Origin: Priestia megaterium
Lineage (GTDB): Bacteria; Bacillota; Bacilli; Bacillales; Bacillaceae_H
Direction of reading: 5' to 3'
Length of the DNA stretch: 64,000 nt
Assembly: GCF_009497655.1 (NCBI RefSeq)
Contig: NZ_CP023317.1
Span: 711,501-775,500 of the forward strand
This document shows, piece by piece, positions 17,529 to 25,464 of the stretch (the first letter of the stretch is position 1; each line of letters starts with the position of its first letter). Position numbers and translations under genes: made by a program. The notes under the pieces are model-generated. The model did not search any database. It was not told the origin of the DNA and saw only the letters and a program-made list of their open reading frames with translations.

Positions 17529-17628
17529 TTATGAGTTGAAACTCTATGGAAGAAAATTGATAAAATTTTTTTGAGTTTTTTTATTGATTTAAGAATTTTT
17601 TTTTCATATAATTTAAGTAATAAAAAGA

Positions 17629-17738
17629 TGAAATCGTTTTCTGATTTAATTAATGTAAACGATTTCGATAATTAAAACGTATTTTTTAAAAAATTAACAG
17701 GTTTAGAGCTTTTTTGCTACATAAAGAAAGCGTTTACT
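17629..17738 (+). promoter_or_regulatory. Three cre-like CcpA sites upstream of gntP
   Basis: TGAAATCGTTTTCT (17629) and TGTAAACGATTTCG (17654) each match the cre consensus at 13 of 14 positions and lie 25 bases apart. Their cores GAAATCGTTT and AAACGATTTC are also exact inverted repeats. A weaker AGAAAGCGTTTACT (12 of 14) is at 17725, close to the ribosome binding site. Strong catabolite repression of gluconate uptake is the likely outcome. Confidence 0.6.
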
Positions 17739-17760
17739 TAAGAGGAAGGTGGAAAGCAAG

Positions 17761-19089
17761 ATGGATGCATACTTATTAGCTATTACGGTTGTCGCAATTG
17801 TTATTGTTATTGTAGGTGTTTCAGTTTTTAAATGGCATGCGTTTATCAGTTTAACGGTTGCGAGTTTGTTTTTAGCAATTGCTTCTGGGTTATCAATGGA
17901 TAAAATTGTTGCCGCTTACGAAACGGGAGTGGGCGGTGTTTTAGGACACTTAGTAGGAATTTTAGCACTGGGAACAATTTTAGGTAAGCTGATGGCTGAT
18001 TCAGGCGCTGGCATGCAGGTAGCGGATTATTTTGTAAGAATATTCGGTGTGAAAAGATTGCCGTGGGCAATGCTAGTAGCAGGTTTCATTATTGGTATTC
18101 CTGTTTTCTTCGAAGTAGGAATTTTAATCTTACTGCCTTTAGTTATTTCGATTCATAAAACAACAAAACAAAATATATTATTGATTGCTCTGCCAGTTAT
18201 TGCAGGATTATCAATTGTTCACGGTCTCGTTCCTCCTCATCCGGGAGCGATGGCAGCTATTAGTATTTACGGAGCAAATACGGGGAAAGTGCTTTTATAC
18301 GCGTTAATCATTTCAATTCCAGCAGCAGTTATCGCTGGACCAGTTTTTGCAAAATGGGTTAACAAACGAGTAATTCCAGAAGGAGAGCCGGATTTAATTC
18401 GTATCACGACAACATCTAAAGATCTTCCTGGTACAGGCGTTTCATTCTTTGTTATTTTACTTCCTGTTTTATTAATGGTTTTAGCAGCAATAGTGCCTAT
18501 TATTAACGGATTGCCAAGCGGCGTAGTGAAGTTTGTAGAATTAATAGGAAGTCCATTAATTGCACTTTTAATTTCTTGTTTTGCAGCGTTTTACCTGCTT
18601 GGAAAACGTCAAGGTATGACAAAAGATGTGATTAAAAAACTAACGGAAGAATGCTTGCTTCCTGTAGGATCTATTGTCTTGATTATTGGTGCAGGCGGTG
18701 GCTTCAAACAAGTATTAATCGATAGTGGAGTAGGTACAACGATTGGTCAAATGTCTGAACATCTATCTCTATCACCACTTGTACTTGCATTTTTAATTGC
18801 TGGATTAATCCGTATCGCTACAGGTTCAGCAACAGTTGCATTAACAACAGCGGCGGGTATTGTTTCACCGATCATTGAGCACATGTCTGGTGTTAATTTA
18901 GAACTTCTGGTTATTGTTACGGGCGCGGGTTCACTAATGTTCTCTCACGTTAATGATGCTGGATTCTGGATGGTGAAGGAGTATTTAGGATTAACAGTAA
19001 AAGAAACGTTCAAAACATGGACTGTTCTGGAAACGCTTCTATCCTTTATTGCTTTTGCAGGAGCACTTATTCTAAATGCAATAATCTAA
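17761..19089 (+). CDS. gntP: Gluconate:H+ symporter (gluconate permease)
   Basis: 442 aa from ATG 17761, which follows AAGGTGG; a GTG at 17749 is within that site. It has about 12-13 membrane helices and GntP-family motifs: GVLGHLVGILALGTILGKLM (split, about 60-80), VHGLVPPHPGAMA (about 155), GSATVALTTAAGIVSP (about 365) and FSHVNDAGFWMVKEYLGLT (about 400). It imports gluconate across the membrane to feed GntK/GntZ. It is transcribed from its own promoter region with cre boxes. Confidence 0.92.
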   Translation: MDAYLLAITVVAIVIVIVGVSVFKWHAFISLTVASLFLAIASGLSMDKIVAAYETGVGGVLGHLVGILALGTILGKLMADSGAGMQVADYFVRIFGVKRLPWAMLVAGFIIGIPVFFEVGILILLPLVISIHKTTKQNILLIALPVIAGLSIVHGLVPPHPGAMAAISIYGANTGKVLLYALIISIPAAVIAGPVFAKWVNKRVIPEGEPDLIRITTTSKDLPGTGVSFFVILLPVLLMVLAAIVPIINGLPSGVVKFVELIGSPLIALLISCFAAFYLLGKRQGMTKDVIKKLTEECLLPVGSIVLIIGAGGGFKQVLIDSGVGTTIGQMSEHLSLSPLVLAFLIAGLIRIATGSATVALTTAAGIVSPIIEHMSGVNLELLVIVTGAGSLMFSHVNDAGFWMVKEYLGLTVKETFKTWTVLETLLSFIAFAGALILNAII

Positions 19090-19090
19090 A

Positions 19091-19132
19091 AATAAGACTC
19101 TTTTACTCTATGTAAAAGAGTCTTATTTTTTT
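19091..19132 (+). terminator. Rho-independent terminator after gntP
   Basis: AATAAGACTCTTTTAC/GTAAAAGAGTCTTATT, a 16-bp stem with a 5-nt loop, then T-rich. Confidence 0.92.
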
Positions 19133-19243
19133 ATGAAAGAAAAGAATTTACTAGAAAAATAATCAAAATATTTTATTTATTCGTTAAATTATGGCAAAAT
19201 AGAAATAGAAGAACAATAGCTTCTAAGAAGGGAATGACAGAGA

Positions 19244-19855
19244 GTGAGTAATCAACTAGTATTTTTCACAAACTTTTCAGAAGGAAAATTAGATTCAGAC
19301 GTTTCTTGGTATTGTCCACCAGCTCAATTTCAAATTGATACGGAAACGAATCGATTAGTGATTAAAACAGACGCTAAAACAGATTTTTGGCAGCGTACTC
19401 ATTATGGCTTTGAAGCGGACAATGGACACTTTCTTTATCGTGAAGTAGAAGGCGACTTTGAAATCATGACAAAGGTGCATACATATCCAGTTAATCGCTA
19501 CGATCAAGCAGGTCTCATGATTCGTGTATCAAAAGATACGTGGATCAAAACGTCAGTTGAATACAATCCCGATGGCCCTAACCAATTAGGAGCAGTCGTA
19601 ACCAACCAGGGCTTCTCAGATTGGTCCAGTCAAAATTTTACTCAAAACAAATCAGCGCTTTATTTTAAAATTCAGCGCAAAAATGATGATTACACCGTTT
19701 GTTATTCAAGTGATGGAGATTCCTGGACTCAGCTCCGAATCGCTCACTTATTGCACTCATCCAAAGAACCTGTTCAAGTTGGGATTTACGCTTGTAGTCC
19801 TCAAGGAGAAGGATATGAGGCCCAATTTGATTTTATAAAAGTAGAAAAGCTTTAA
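19244..19855 (+). CDS. DUF1349 protein (concanavalin-like lectin/glucanase fold)
   Basis: 203 aa from GTG 19244 (AGAAGGGA upstream). The protein matches the DUF1349/YgaF-like family: WYCPPAQFQ (about 22), DFWQRTHYGF (about 45), YDQAGLMIRVSKDTWIK (about 84) and VGIYACSPQGEGYEAQFD (about 180). The fold is a beta-sandwich; no catalytic role is established. Being next to gntP suggests a link to sugar metabolism, but it has its own terminator and no shared promoter is visible. Confidence 0.75.
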   Translation: MSNQLVFFTNFSEGKLDSDVSWYCPPAQFQIDTETNRLVIKTDAKTDFWQRTHYGFEADNGHFLYREVEGDFEIMTKVHTYPVNRYDQAGLMIRVSKDTWIKTSVEYNPDGPNQLGAVVTNQGFSDWSSQNFTQNKSALYFKIQRKNDDYTVCYSSDGDSWTQLRIAHLLHSSKEPVQVGIYACSPQGEGYEAQFDFIKVEKL

Positions 19856-19858
19856 ACG

Positions 19859-19895
19859 AAAACCACGATTTAGTCACAGTTAAATCGTGGTTTTT
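19859..19895. terminator. Terminator between convergent genes
   Basis: AAAACCACGATTTA pairs with TAAATCGTGGTTTT; A and T runs on both sides let it work in both directions. Confidence 0.85.
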
Positions 19896-20514
19896 ATTTA
19901 GAGAGCACATTATCTAAAGGCTGTGTGGCAGCAGTGGGTGTCGATTGATTGTGTAAAGCAATTTTTTGTTTGAAATAGCTGATGACAAACCCTGTAATCG
20001 CAATGGACATAAAAGAGAAAATTCCTTTTGAAAATCCAATTGAATACATGCTCGACAGCACGACGAGGAAATCAAATGAAAAATTCACTTTTCCAGGATC
20101 CCAACCGAATTTTCGCTGCGCGAATAACGCTAGAATATTAGCACCCCCAAGAGAAGCTCCGTTCATAAATAAAATGGATAAGCCAAGACCGGCAATTAGT
20201 CCGCCCGTAACAGCACCCATCAGGCTGGGAAGTGTAAAAGCAGGAAGCAAGTGATCGAGTGAAGTGAGAAGTGATAGCAAAGACACTGATCCTATAGTTG
20301 TGACGGTAAATTTCCATCCCATTTGAAAGAAGGAAAAGAGATAAAAAGGAATATTAATGAGAAAAAAAATCACCGCAAACGACAAAGGAAGGGCATATGA
20401 TAAGCTAAGAGACAGACCAGCTGTTCCCCCCGTCACTACGTGAGAGTGCCGCAAAATAAGAACACCAATACTTGCAATCGTACATCCAAGAATAATCCAT
20501 AAAACTTTTTTCAT
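19894..20514 (-). CDS. YitT-type (DUF161) membrane protein
   Basis: 206 aa with five predicted membrane helices and the family motif VVTGGTAGLSLSLSY (about 27) and GASLGGANILALF (about 118). It is shorter than typical YitT (about 280 aa) because the C-terminal DUF2179 domain is absent, which makes it more like YczE-type members. It diverges from an Lrp-type regulator, which may control it. Substrate unknown. Confidence 0.75.
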   Translation of the reverse strand: MKKVLWIILGCTIASIGVLILRHSHVVTGGTAGLSLSLSYALPLSFAVIFFLINIPFYLFSFFQMGWKFTVTTIGSVSLLSLLTSLDHLLPAFTLPSLMGAVTGGLIAGLGLSILFMNGASLGGANILALFAQRKFGWDPGKVNFSFDFLVVLSSMYSIGFSKGIFSFMSIAITGFVISYFKQKIALHNQSTPTAATQPLDNVLSK

Positions 20515-20686
20515 AAATAAACCCCTTTGTTTGTTTTTTCGGAATTTTCATTTTCAATTATCTACTTTAATGATAGGATATTAAATAAAGAAAACACATG
20601 TATAAATGAAGGAAATAATACTTGTTCTGTTATCAACTTGAATAAAGATTTTATTTATTATATTCATTTTGAAAGGAAAGGTTTGT

Positions 20687-21136
20687 ATGGATCAAATCGA
20701 TGTACAATTATTGTCTATTTTGCAAAGAGACGGGCGTATGACGATTAGTGATTTATCAAAAAAGCTGGCTCTTAGCCGTCCAAGCGTATCAGAAAGGCTG
20801 CAGCGCCTTCAGGAACGAGGAGTGATACAGCGTTTCAGCGCTACGGTGTCTCCGAAAGCTTTAGGGAGAGATACACAGCTGTTTATTCAAGTAAGCGAAT
20901 TAAAAAGAAAACCAGAGGAATTTGAAGACTTTATTGAGCAAAATGAAGATGTGCTTGAATGTCATCGCGTAACGGGACCGGTTTCTTATTTTATCAAAGC
21001 AGCCGTGTCTGGAATGGATGGACTTAGAATGCTCGTGGATGAACTGATTCCTTATGGAAATGTGAATACCTCAATTATTTTAAAGTCGCCTGTAGAAAAC
21101 AGGATGATTACTCCTATACAAAAACCGACCCCATAA
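20687..21136 (+). CDS. Lrp/AsnC-family transcriptional regulator
   Basis: 149 aa from ATG 20687, after GAAAGGAAAGG. The N-terminal winged helix (about 1-60, DVQLLSILQRDGRMTISDLS, then LSRPSVSERLQRLQERGVI) and the C-terminal RAM-type effector domain (about 65-145) are complete. It is divergent from the YitT-type membrane protein gene, an arrangement typical of Lrp regulators controlling an amino-acid exporter or similar neighbour. The effector is unknown. Confidence 0.85.
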   Translation: MDQIDVQLLSILQRDGRMTISDLSKKLALSRPSVSERLQRLQERGVIQRFSATVSPKALGRDTQLFIQVSELKRKPEEFEDFIEQNEDVLECHRVTGPVSYFIKAAVSGMDGLRMLVDELIPYGNVNTSIILKSPVENRMITPIQKPTP

Positions 21137-21150
21137 GAGGCCGGTTTTTT
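21120..21150 (+). terminator. Rho-independent terminator after the Lrp gene
   Basis: AAAACCG(A)CC pairs with GG(C)CGGTTTT, then T6. It overlaps the end of the coding region. Confidence 0.8.
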
Positions 21151-21163
21151 GTGTAAGGACATA

Positions 21164-21919
21164 TTAATAAAACCCTTTAATAATATAAAAATGATTTTGC
21201 AAAATATCAGGAACTTCTTCTTCTGAAACGTTTCTTTTCGTCTTTTTTCCGCTGTCTGTTACAGTTAGTGTTTCACCAGAGAGGGTAATTCGCCCTGTAG
21301 GTGTTGCGATCGTAACAAGGCGTTTGTGTACAAACGGAGAATCAGCTGACGTTTGATTGAACTCACACATGGGAGTAAAGTCTGTCAGTTTCTTAGGAAG
21401 CGTAGACACACGGTACAGCGTTTTCCATACATCATCTTCCCATCGCTGCAAATCATACATATGCTCAGCAACGTTTGTCATACGATAAGAGCCGCTTACA
21501 TCTCTTACTACTTCGCCATTTAAAGGCATTGGCTTGCGAACAGAATCTCCAAATCCAACGTCTACGATATAAGACTGATTTTTAACTGTCACAAGGTTTG
21601 TAGCGTGACTTCCTTCAATGGTCCACGTGCCATCGGGTTTTTTGACGGTAGCTGAAACGTACGAGACTTCATAACCGCTTTCTTTTAACAGCCAGCCAAA
21701 TAAACCGTTTAATTCGTAGCAAAATCCTCCGCGCAAATTTACAATTACTTTTTGAAAGATCCGTTCTAAATCAATGATAATAGGAGTTTGAGACAAAACG
21801 TCTAAGTTCTCAAACGGAACATGAAGCATATGCTTGTTCTGTAAAGCAGCTAAGTTTTCATACGTTGGACTATCCGGTTTCTTAGCTAAAAACCGACTAA
21901 AATAATAATTAATATTCAT
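21164..21919 (-). CDS. nat: Arylamine N-acetyltransferase
   Basis: 251 aa from ATG 21919, six bases after AGAGGTG. The Cys-His-Asp triad is visible: RGGFCYELNGLF (Cys about 69), EGSHATNLV (His about 106) and IVDVGFGD (Asp about 122). HVPFENLDV (about 36) is also diagnostic. The enzyme transfers acetyl from acetyl-CoA to aromatic amines or hydrazines. It stands alone between an Lrp regulator and a decayed gene. Confidence 0.9.
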   Translation of the reverse strand: MNINYYFSRFLAKKPDSPTYENLAALQNKHMLHVPFENLDVLSQTPIIIDLERIFQKVIVNLRGGFCYELNGLFGWLLKESGYEVSYVSATVKKPDGTWTIEGSHATNLVTVKNQSYIVDVGFGDSVRKPMPLNGEVVRDVSGSYRMTNVAEHMYDLQRWEDDVWKTLYRVSTLPKKLTDFTPMCEFNQTSADSPFVHKRLVTIATPTGRITLSGETLTVTDSGKKTKRNVSEEEVPDILQNHFYIIKGFY

Positions 21920-21939
21920 CAAATACACCTCTTAGTGAA

Positions 21940-22123
21940 TCATTTCTCTTTGTCTTTAAGCTTAGCAGAATATTCATGTAACAGCGTTTTTTTAATGGTT
22001 TCTTTGGAAGCAAATTCTTTCAATCTCAGCTTTTTGTTCTTTACTGACTTCTCTTAAAGGATTAGTGGCTAGAAAACATAGTGGACAGACAAAATCAAAA
22101 TAAAATTCAGCGTGTGCTTTCAT
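21940..22123 (-). pseudogene. Remnant of a DsbA/FrnE-type thioredoxin-fold gene
   Basis: From ATG 22123 (site AAAGGAG) the frame gives 43 residues with HAEFYFDFVCPLCFLATNP, the start of a DsbA-family oxidoreductase with CPLC in the CxxC position, then stops at 21992. A second frame continues LKEFASKETIKKTLLHEYSA to a stop at 21940. An intact member is about 200-240 aa, so most of the gene is lost. This fills the gap between the arylamine acetyltransferase and the tRNA. A functional short peptide cannot be excluded. Confidence 0.5.
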
Positions 22124-22205
22124 CCCGTCATGCTCCTTTATGGCATGTTTTTAGTTTATCAAAAGTAAAGACGGTTCTTCCAACTTGGGGACTGTGGAAA
22201 AATAG

Positions 22206-22235
22206 TTGACAAAATTGGATAACTCTTTCTATAAT
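22206..22235 (+). promoter_or_regulatory. Sigma-A promoter of the tRNA gene
   Basis: TTGACA - 18 nt - TATAAT, both hexamers perfect; the tRNA begins 18 bases further on. Confidence 0.85.
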
Positions 22236-22253
22236 ATAGTCAATACATATTAC

Positions 22254-22325
22254 GAGCGATTAGTTCAGTGGGAGAATACATCCTTGACAGGGATGGGGTC
22301 GGGGGTTCGAATCCCTCATCGCTCA
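22254..22325 (+). tRNA. tRNA-Val (anticodon GAC)
   Basis: A full cloverleaf is readable: acceptor GAGCGAT/ATCGCTC, D-arm GTTC/GAAT, anticodon stem CATCC/GGATG with loop TTGACAG (anticodon GAC, Val), T-arm GGGGG-TTCGAAT-CCCTC. The discriminator base is A, as usual for tRNA-Val. The CCA end is not encoded next to it: the sequence continues TACCA, so CCA would be added by the nucleotidyltransferase. It is an isolated single tRNA gene with its own promoter and terminator. Confidence 0.88.
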
Positions 22326-22329
22326 TACC

Positions 22330-22365
22330 AAAGCCGTTTTCTTATTAATAAGAGAGCGGCTTTTT
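22330..22365 (+). terminator. Terminator of the tRNA gene
   Basis: AAAGCCG/CGGCTTT with inner CTTATTAATAAG, then TTTTT. Confidence 0.85.
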
Positions 22366-22485
22366 CACTTTCTTCATTGGTTTAGGAAGAATGCCACATT
22401 GTAAATCGTAATCATTACGTTTATAATAATTAAAACTAAATAAGTAAAACTATGATTTGTTTTAAAGTTGAAGGGTGGAGTGACC

Positions 22486-22839
22486 ATGAATGAAAAGATG
22501 ATGGAGGTTTTTGCAAGAGATATAATTGCTTCTCTTCCTTTTAACAAGCGAATGCTATATCAATTCATTGAGGGAGTCGAAGATCGTTTAGCGCAAAAAG
22601 CTGAGACGAAAAAACAGTTTTTAACACTCCTTAAACAGCAGTCTCCTCACCACCAAGCAGCTGAACGTTTTGGGATGAGCATTTACGAAACGGTTGCTTT
22701 AATGCACGAGATTGAAGACGAAATTAGTGAAAAGCTAGAAAAGAAATTAGATAAATACAAGTGGATAGATTGTACGGATTATGCTACATATTCAAAACAA
22801 ACTATTAACAGTGCGCGCTATTATCTTATTATTTCTTAG
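22486..22839 (+). CDS. Hypothetical protein with HTH-like segment, 117 aa
   Basis: ATG at 22486 follows GGGTGGAG; the TTG at 22468 has no site. The protein (MNEKMMEVFARDIIASLPF...) is helical and soluble. Residues about 62-86 (HHQAAERFGMSIYETVALM) resemble a helix-turn-helix, so DNA binding is possible. No family recognised. It lies between the tRNA and dbpA with no clear cotranscription. Confidence 0.55.
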   Translation: MNEKMMEVFARDIIASLPFNKRMLYQFIEGVEDRLAQKAETKKQFLTLLKQQSPHHQAAERFGMSIYETVALMHEIEDEISEKLEKKLDKYKWIDCTDYATYSKQTINSARYYLIIS

Positions 22840-23033
22840 TTAGTTTACTGATTTTGTATATTGTAGGTGTATGAACTGAAAATAAGTTGGACTTTAAAAA
22901 TGAGTGTATATTCAAAAGCGGCTGATGTGATTTGAAATTTTGAGCGCGTATAGAAGAATTAAAGTATAATGAAACATAGTGCATCAGGTCATGATAAAGA
23001 TAATCACTAATTTAAAATAAATGAGGGTACAAA

Positions 23034-24479
23034 ATGAATCAAAGAAGTTTTAGTCAATACGGTCTTAGTGACAAGGTAGCTAAGGCACTTTCTAGCCTGC
23101 AATACAATCATCCTACGGAAGTACAAAGCAAGGTGCTTCCCATCGCGCTAGAAGAAAGAGATGTTGTCGTGAAGTCTCAAACAGGAAGTGGAAAAACGGC
23201 TTCCTTTGGCATTCCACTGTGTGAATTAGTTAATTGGGAAGAAAATAAGCCCCAGGCCTTAGTGTTAACGCCTACACGAGAGCTGGCTGCACAGGTAAAA
23301 GAAGATATTACCAATATCGGCCGTTTTAAGAGAATTAAAGCAGCAGCTGTCTATGGAAAATCACCATTTGCCAAGCAAAAAGTAGAATTAAAGCAAAAAA
23401 CACATATTGTCGTGGGAACGCCTGGACGAGTGCTTGATCATATAGAAAAAGAAACGCTTGCATTAGAGAAAATTCGTTATTTGGTTATTGATGAAGCAGA
23501 CGAAATGCTAAATATGGGTTTTATTGATCAAGTGGAAGCAATTATTCAACATCTTCCTAGTGAGCGTGTAACGATGCTTTTCTCGGCTACGCTTCCTGAA
23601 GATATTGAAGAGCTGTCTCGCAAATATATGAAGAAGCCGGTTGATGTTGAAATCAAAGCGAACGGATTAACAACAAGCACGATTGACCATTCTGTTATAA
23701 CAGTACAAAATGAACGTAAATTTGAACTGCTGAAAGACGTAACTACAGTAGAAAATCCAGACAGCTGCATCATTTTTTGCCGCACGCAAGAGCAGGTAAA
23801 TACGCTGTTAGATGATTTAGATGATCTTGGATATCCTTGTGATAAAATTCATGGGGCAATGGTGCAAGAAGACCGTTTTGAGGTTATGAATGATTTCAAA
23901 AAAGGGAAATTCCGCTATTTAGTAGCAACAGATGTAGCTGCGAGAGGAATTGATATTGATAATATCACGCACGTTATTAACTATGACCTTCCGTTGGAAA
24001 AAGAAAGCTACGTTCACCGTACGGGAAGAACGGGACGTGCCGGTAAAAAAGGGAAGGCTATCACATTTGTAACGCCTTATGAAGAGAGAATGCTATCGGA
24101 AATTGAAGAATATATTGGTTTTTCGATTCCAGTATCTACTCCTCCTTCTAAAGAAGAAGTACAGCAGGCAGCATTCGCTTTTAATGAAAAAATTAATGAG
24201 CGTCCAGAAGTTAAAAAAGATAAAAGCGAGTCATTAAATAAAGACATTATGAAGCTGTATTTTAACGGAGGAAAGAAAAAGAAAATTCGAGCGGTCGATT
24301 TTGTAGGAACAATCGCAAAATTAGACGGAGTAACCGCAGACGATATTGGAATTATTACGATTCAAGAAAATGTCTCGTATGTAGAGATTCTGAATGGAAA
24401 AGGTCCCAAAGTGTTGCAAGCAATGAAAAACAAAACAATTAAAGGAAAGAAATTAAAAGTTCATAAAGCGATTAAATAA
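23034..24479 (+). CDS. dbpA: DEAD-box RNA helicase DbpA (YxiN type)
   Basis: 481 aa. All DEAD-box motifs are present: Q motif (about 28), AxTGSGKT as SQTGSGKT (about 50), PTRELA, DEAD (DEADEML, about 155), SAT (about 186), and [10 protein letters not shown] (about 325). The C-terminal 75 residues form the RNA-recognition domain of DbpA/YxiN ([19 protein letters not shown]), which targets hairpin 92 of 23S rRNA during 50S assembly. Length matches YxiN (479). Site GAGGG before the ATG; a terminator follows. Confidence 0.92.
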   Translation: MNQRSFSQYGLSDKVAKALSSLQYNHPTEVQSKVLPIALEERDVVVKSQTGSGKTASFGIPLCELVNWEENKPQALVLTPTRELAAQVKEDITNIGRFKRIKAAAVYGKSPFAKQKVELKQKTHIVVGTPGRVLDHIEKETLALEKIRYLVIDEADEMLNMGFIDQVEAIIQHLPSERVTMLFSATLPEDIEELSRKYMKKPVDVEIKANGLTTSTIDHSVITVQNERKFELLKDVTTVENPDSCIIFCRTQEQVNTLLDDLDDLGYPCDKIHGAMVQEDRFEVMNDFKKGKFRYLVATDVAARGIDIDNITHVINYDLPLEKESYVHRTGRTGRAGKKGKAITFVTPYEERMLSEIEEYIGFSIPVSTPPSKEEVQQAAFAFNEKINERPEVKKDKSESLNKDIMKLYFNGGKKKKIRAVDFVGTIAKLDGVTADDIGIITIQENVSYVEILNGKGPKVLQAMKNKTIKGKKLKVHKAIK

Positions 24480-24485
24480 TAAAGG

Positions 24486-24517
24486 AAAGTCCATCTTTTT
24501 AAAGATGGGCTTTATTT
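24486..24517 (+). terminator. Rho-independent terminator after dbpA
   Basis: AAAGTCCATCTTT pairs with AAAGATGGGCTTT, then a T/A-rich tail. Confidence 0.75.
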
Positions 24518-24543
24518 ATACAGCCAATAAAGGAGTTGAGAGT

Positions 24544-25173
24544 ATGAAGTACATAAAAGAAGCGTGTGTAGAAGGGTATGAGCAGGCAAAAAAAGCGGAA
24601 AAGCTAGGAGCAGACCGCATTGAATTATGTGACAATCTCAGTCAAGGAGGCACTACGCCAAGTTACGGCACCATTCAACATGCAAGTGAACACCTTGATA
24701 CAGATATCAACGTGATTATTCGCCCAAGAAGCGGTGATTTTTTATATTCCGAAGCAGAATTTCAAATTATGAAAAAAGACGTTAAAGCATGTAAAGACCT
24801 TGGAGTAAACGGAGTAGTATTCGGCATATTAACAGAAAAAAATGAAATCGATCACGGACGCACTAAAGAATTAATAGCAGAAGCTCGTCCTTTAAGCGTT
24901 ACGTTTCATATGGCATTTGATGAGATTAAAGATAAATACAAAGCCATTGATATACTTAGTGAAATGGGAGCAGACCGCATTTTGACCAAAGGTGGGAAAG
25001 GGTCTGCTTTGCAAAACTTGCAGGTGATCCGAGAACTGATCACATACGCCAATGACCGTCTTATTATTTTGCCCGGCGGAGGAATTCATGAAGGCAACGC
25101 AGATCGGGTTATAAAAGACACACAGGCGACTGAATTACACGGAACAAAAATTGTAGGAGATTTATCGGATTAA
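24544..25173 (+). CDS. cutC: CutC-family protein
   Basis: 209 aa from ATG 24544 (site AAAGGAGTTGAG). It is a TIM-barrel CutC protein: GADRIELCDNLSQGGTTPS (about 22), VIIRPRSGDF (about 60), VFGILTEKNEID (about 92), TFHMAFDEI (about 120) and ILPGGGI (about 178). CutC was named for copper homeostasis, but that role is disputed and the enzyme activity is unknown. The start within the longer upstream frame is excluded because it overlaps the dbpA terminator. Confidence 0.88.
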   Translation: MKYIKEACVEGYEQAKKAEKLGADRIELCDNLSQGGTTPSYGTIQHASEHLDTDINVIIRPRSGDFLYSEAEFQIMKKDVKACKDLGVNGVVFGILTEKNEIDHGRTKELIAEARPLSVTFHMAFDEIKDKYKAIDILSEMGADRILTKGGKGSALQNLQVIRELITYANDRLIILPGGGIHEGNADRVIKDTQATELHGTKIVGDLSD

Positions 25174-25175
25174 AT

Positions 25176-25464
25176 AAAAAGAGGCTGGGACAAAAGTATG
25201 TTAGTCAAAGTGAAAAACGAACCACTAATCAACATGTTTGATTGGTGGTTCGTTTTTTTGTGATGGTAAATATAGTTTTATGTGTTTCGTTCCTTCTAGC
25301 AGGTGATTGGAGGGCAAGGCGAAGACTCCTGCGGGAACAGCGCCCGCCCGCGGAAAGCGAAGCCTTGCACGGAAATCAACTGCGGTGTCATAAGCAGTCC
25401 AGCTCATCTATCTCACTTGTTCATCTTTAGGTTGGATCCATTTCGTTATGTCTCAACCTCTTTT
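25176..25464 (+). repeat. Dispersed intergenic repeat, copy 3
   Basis: It starts AAAAAGAGGCTGGGACAAAA two bases after the cutC stop, followed by a 20-bp hairpin with one G-U pair (arms 25213-25232 and 25238-25257) and T7. The central module (GGAGGGCAAGGCGAAGACTC, CGCCCGCCCGCGGAAAGCG, CTTGCACGGAAATCAACTG) lacks about 45 bases present in copy 2. It ends TTTCGTTATGTCTCAACCTCTTTT at the 3' end of the convergent permease gene. It explains the gap 25174-25462. Confidence 0.85.

Noticed and set aside
17592-17606. Third RpiR site (AGAAT-TTTTT-TTTCA) upstream of gntP
   Set aside because: Two mismatches in a T-rich stretch; likely chance.
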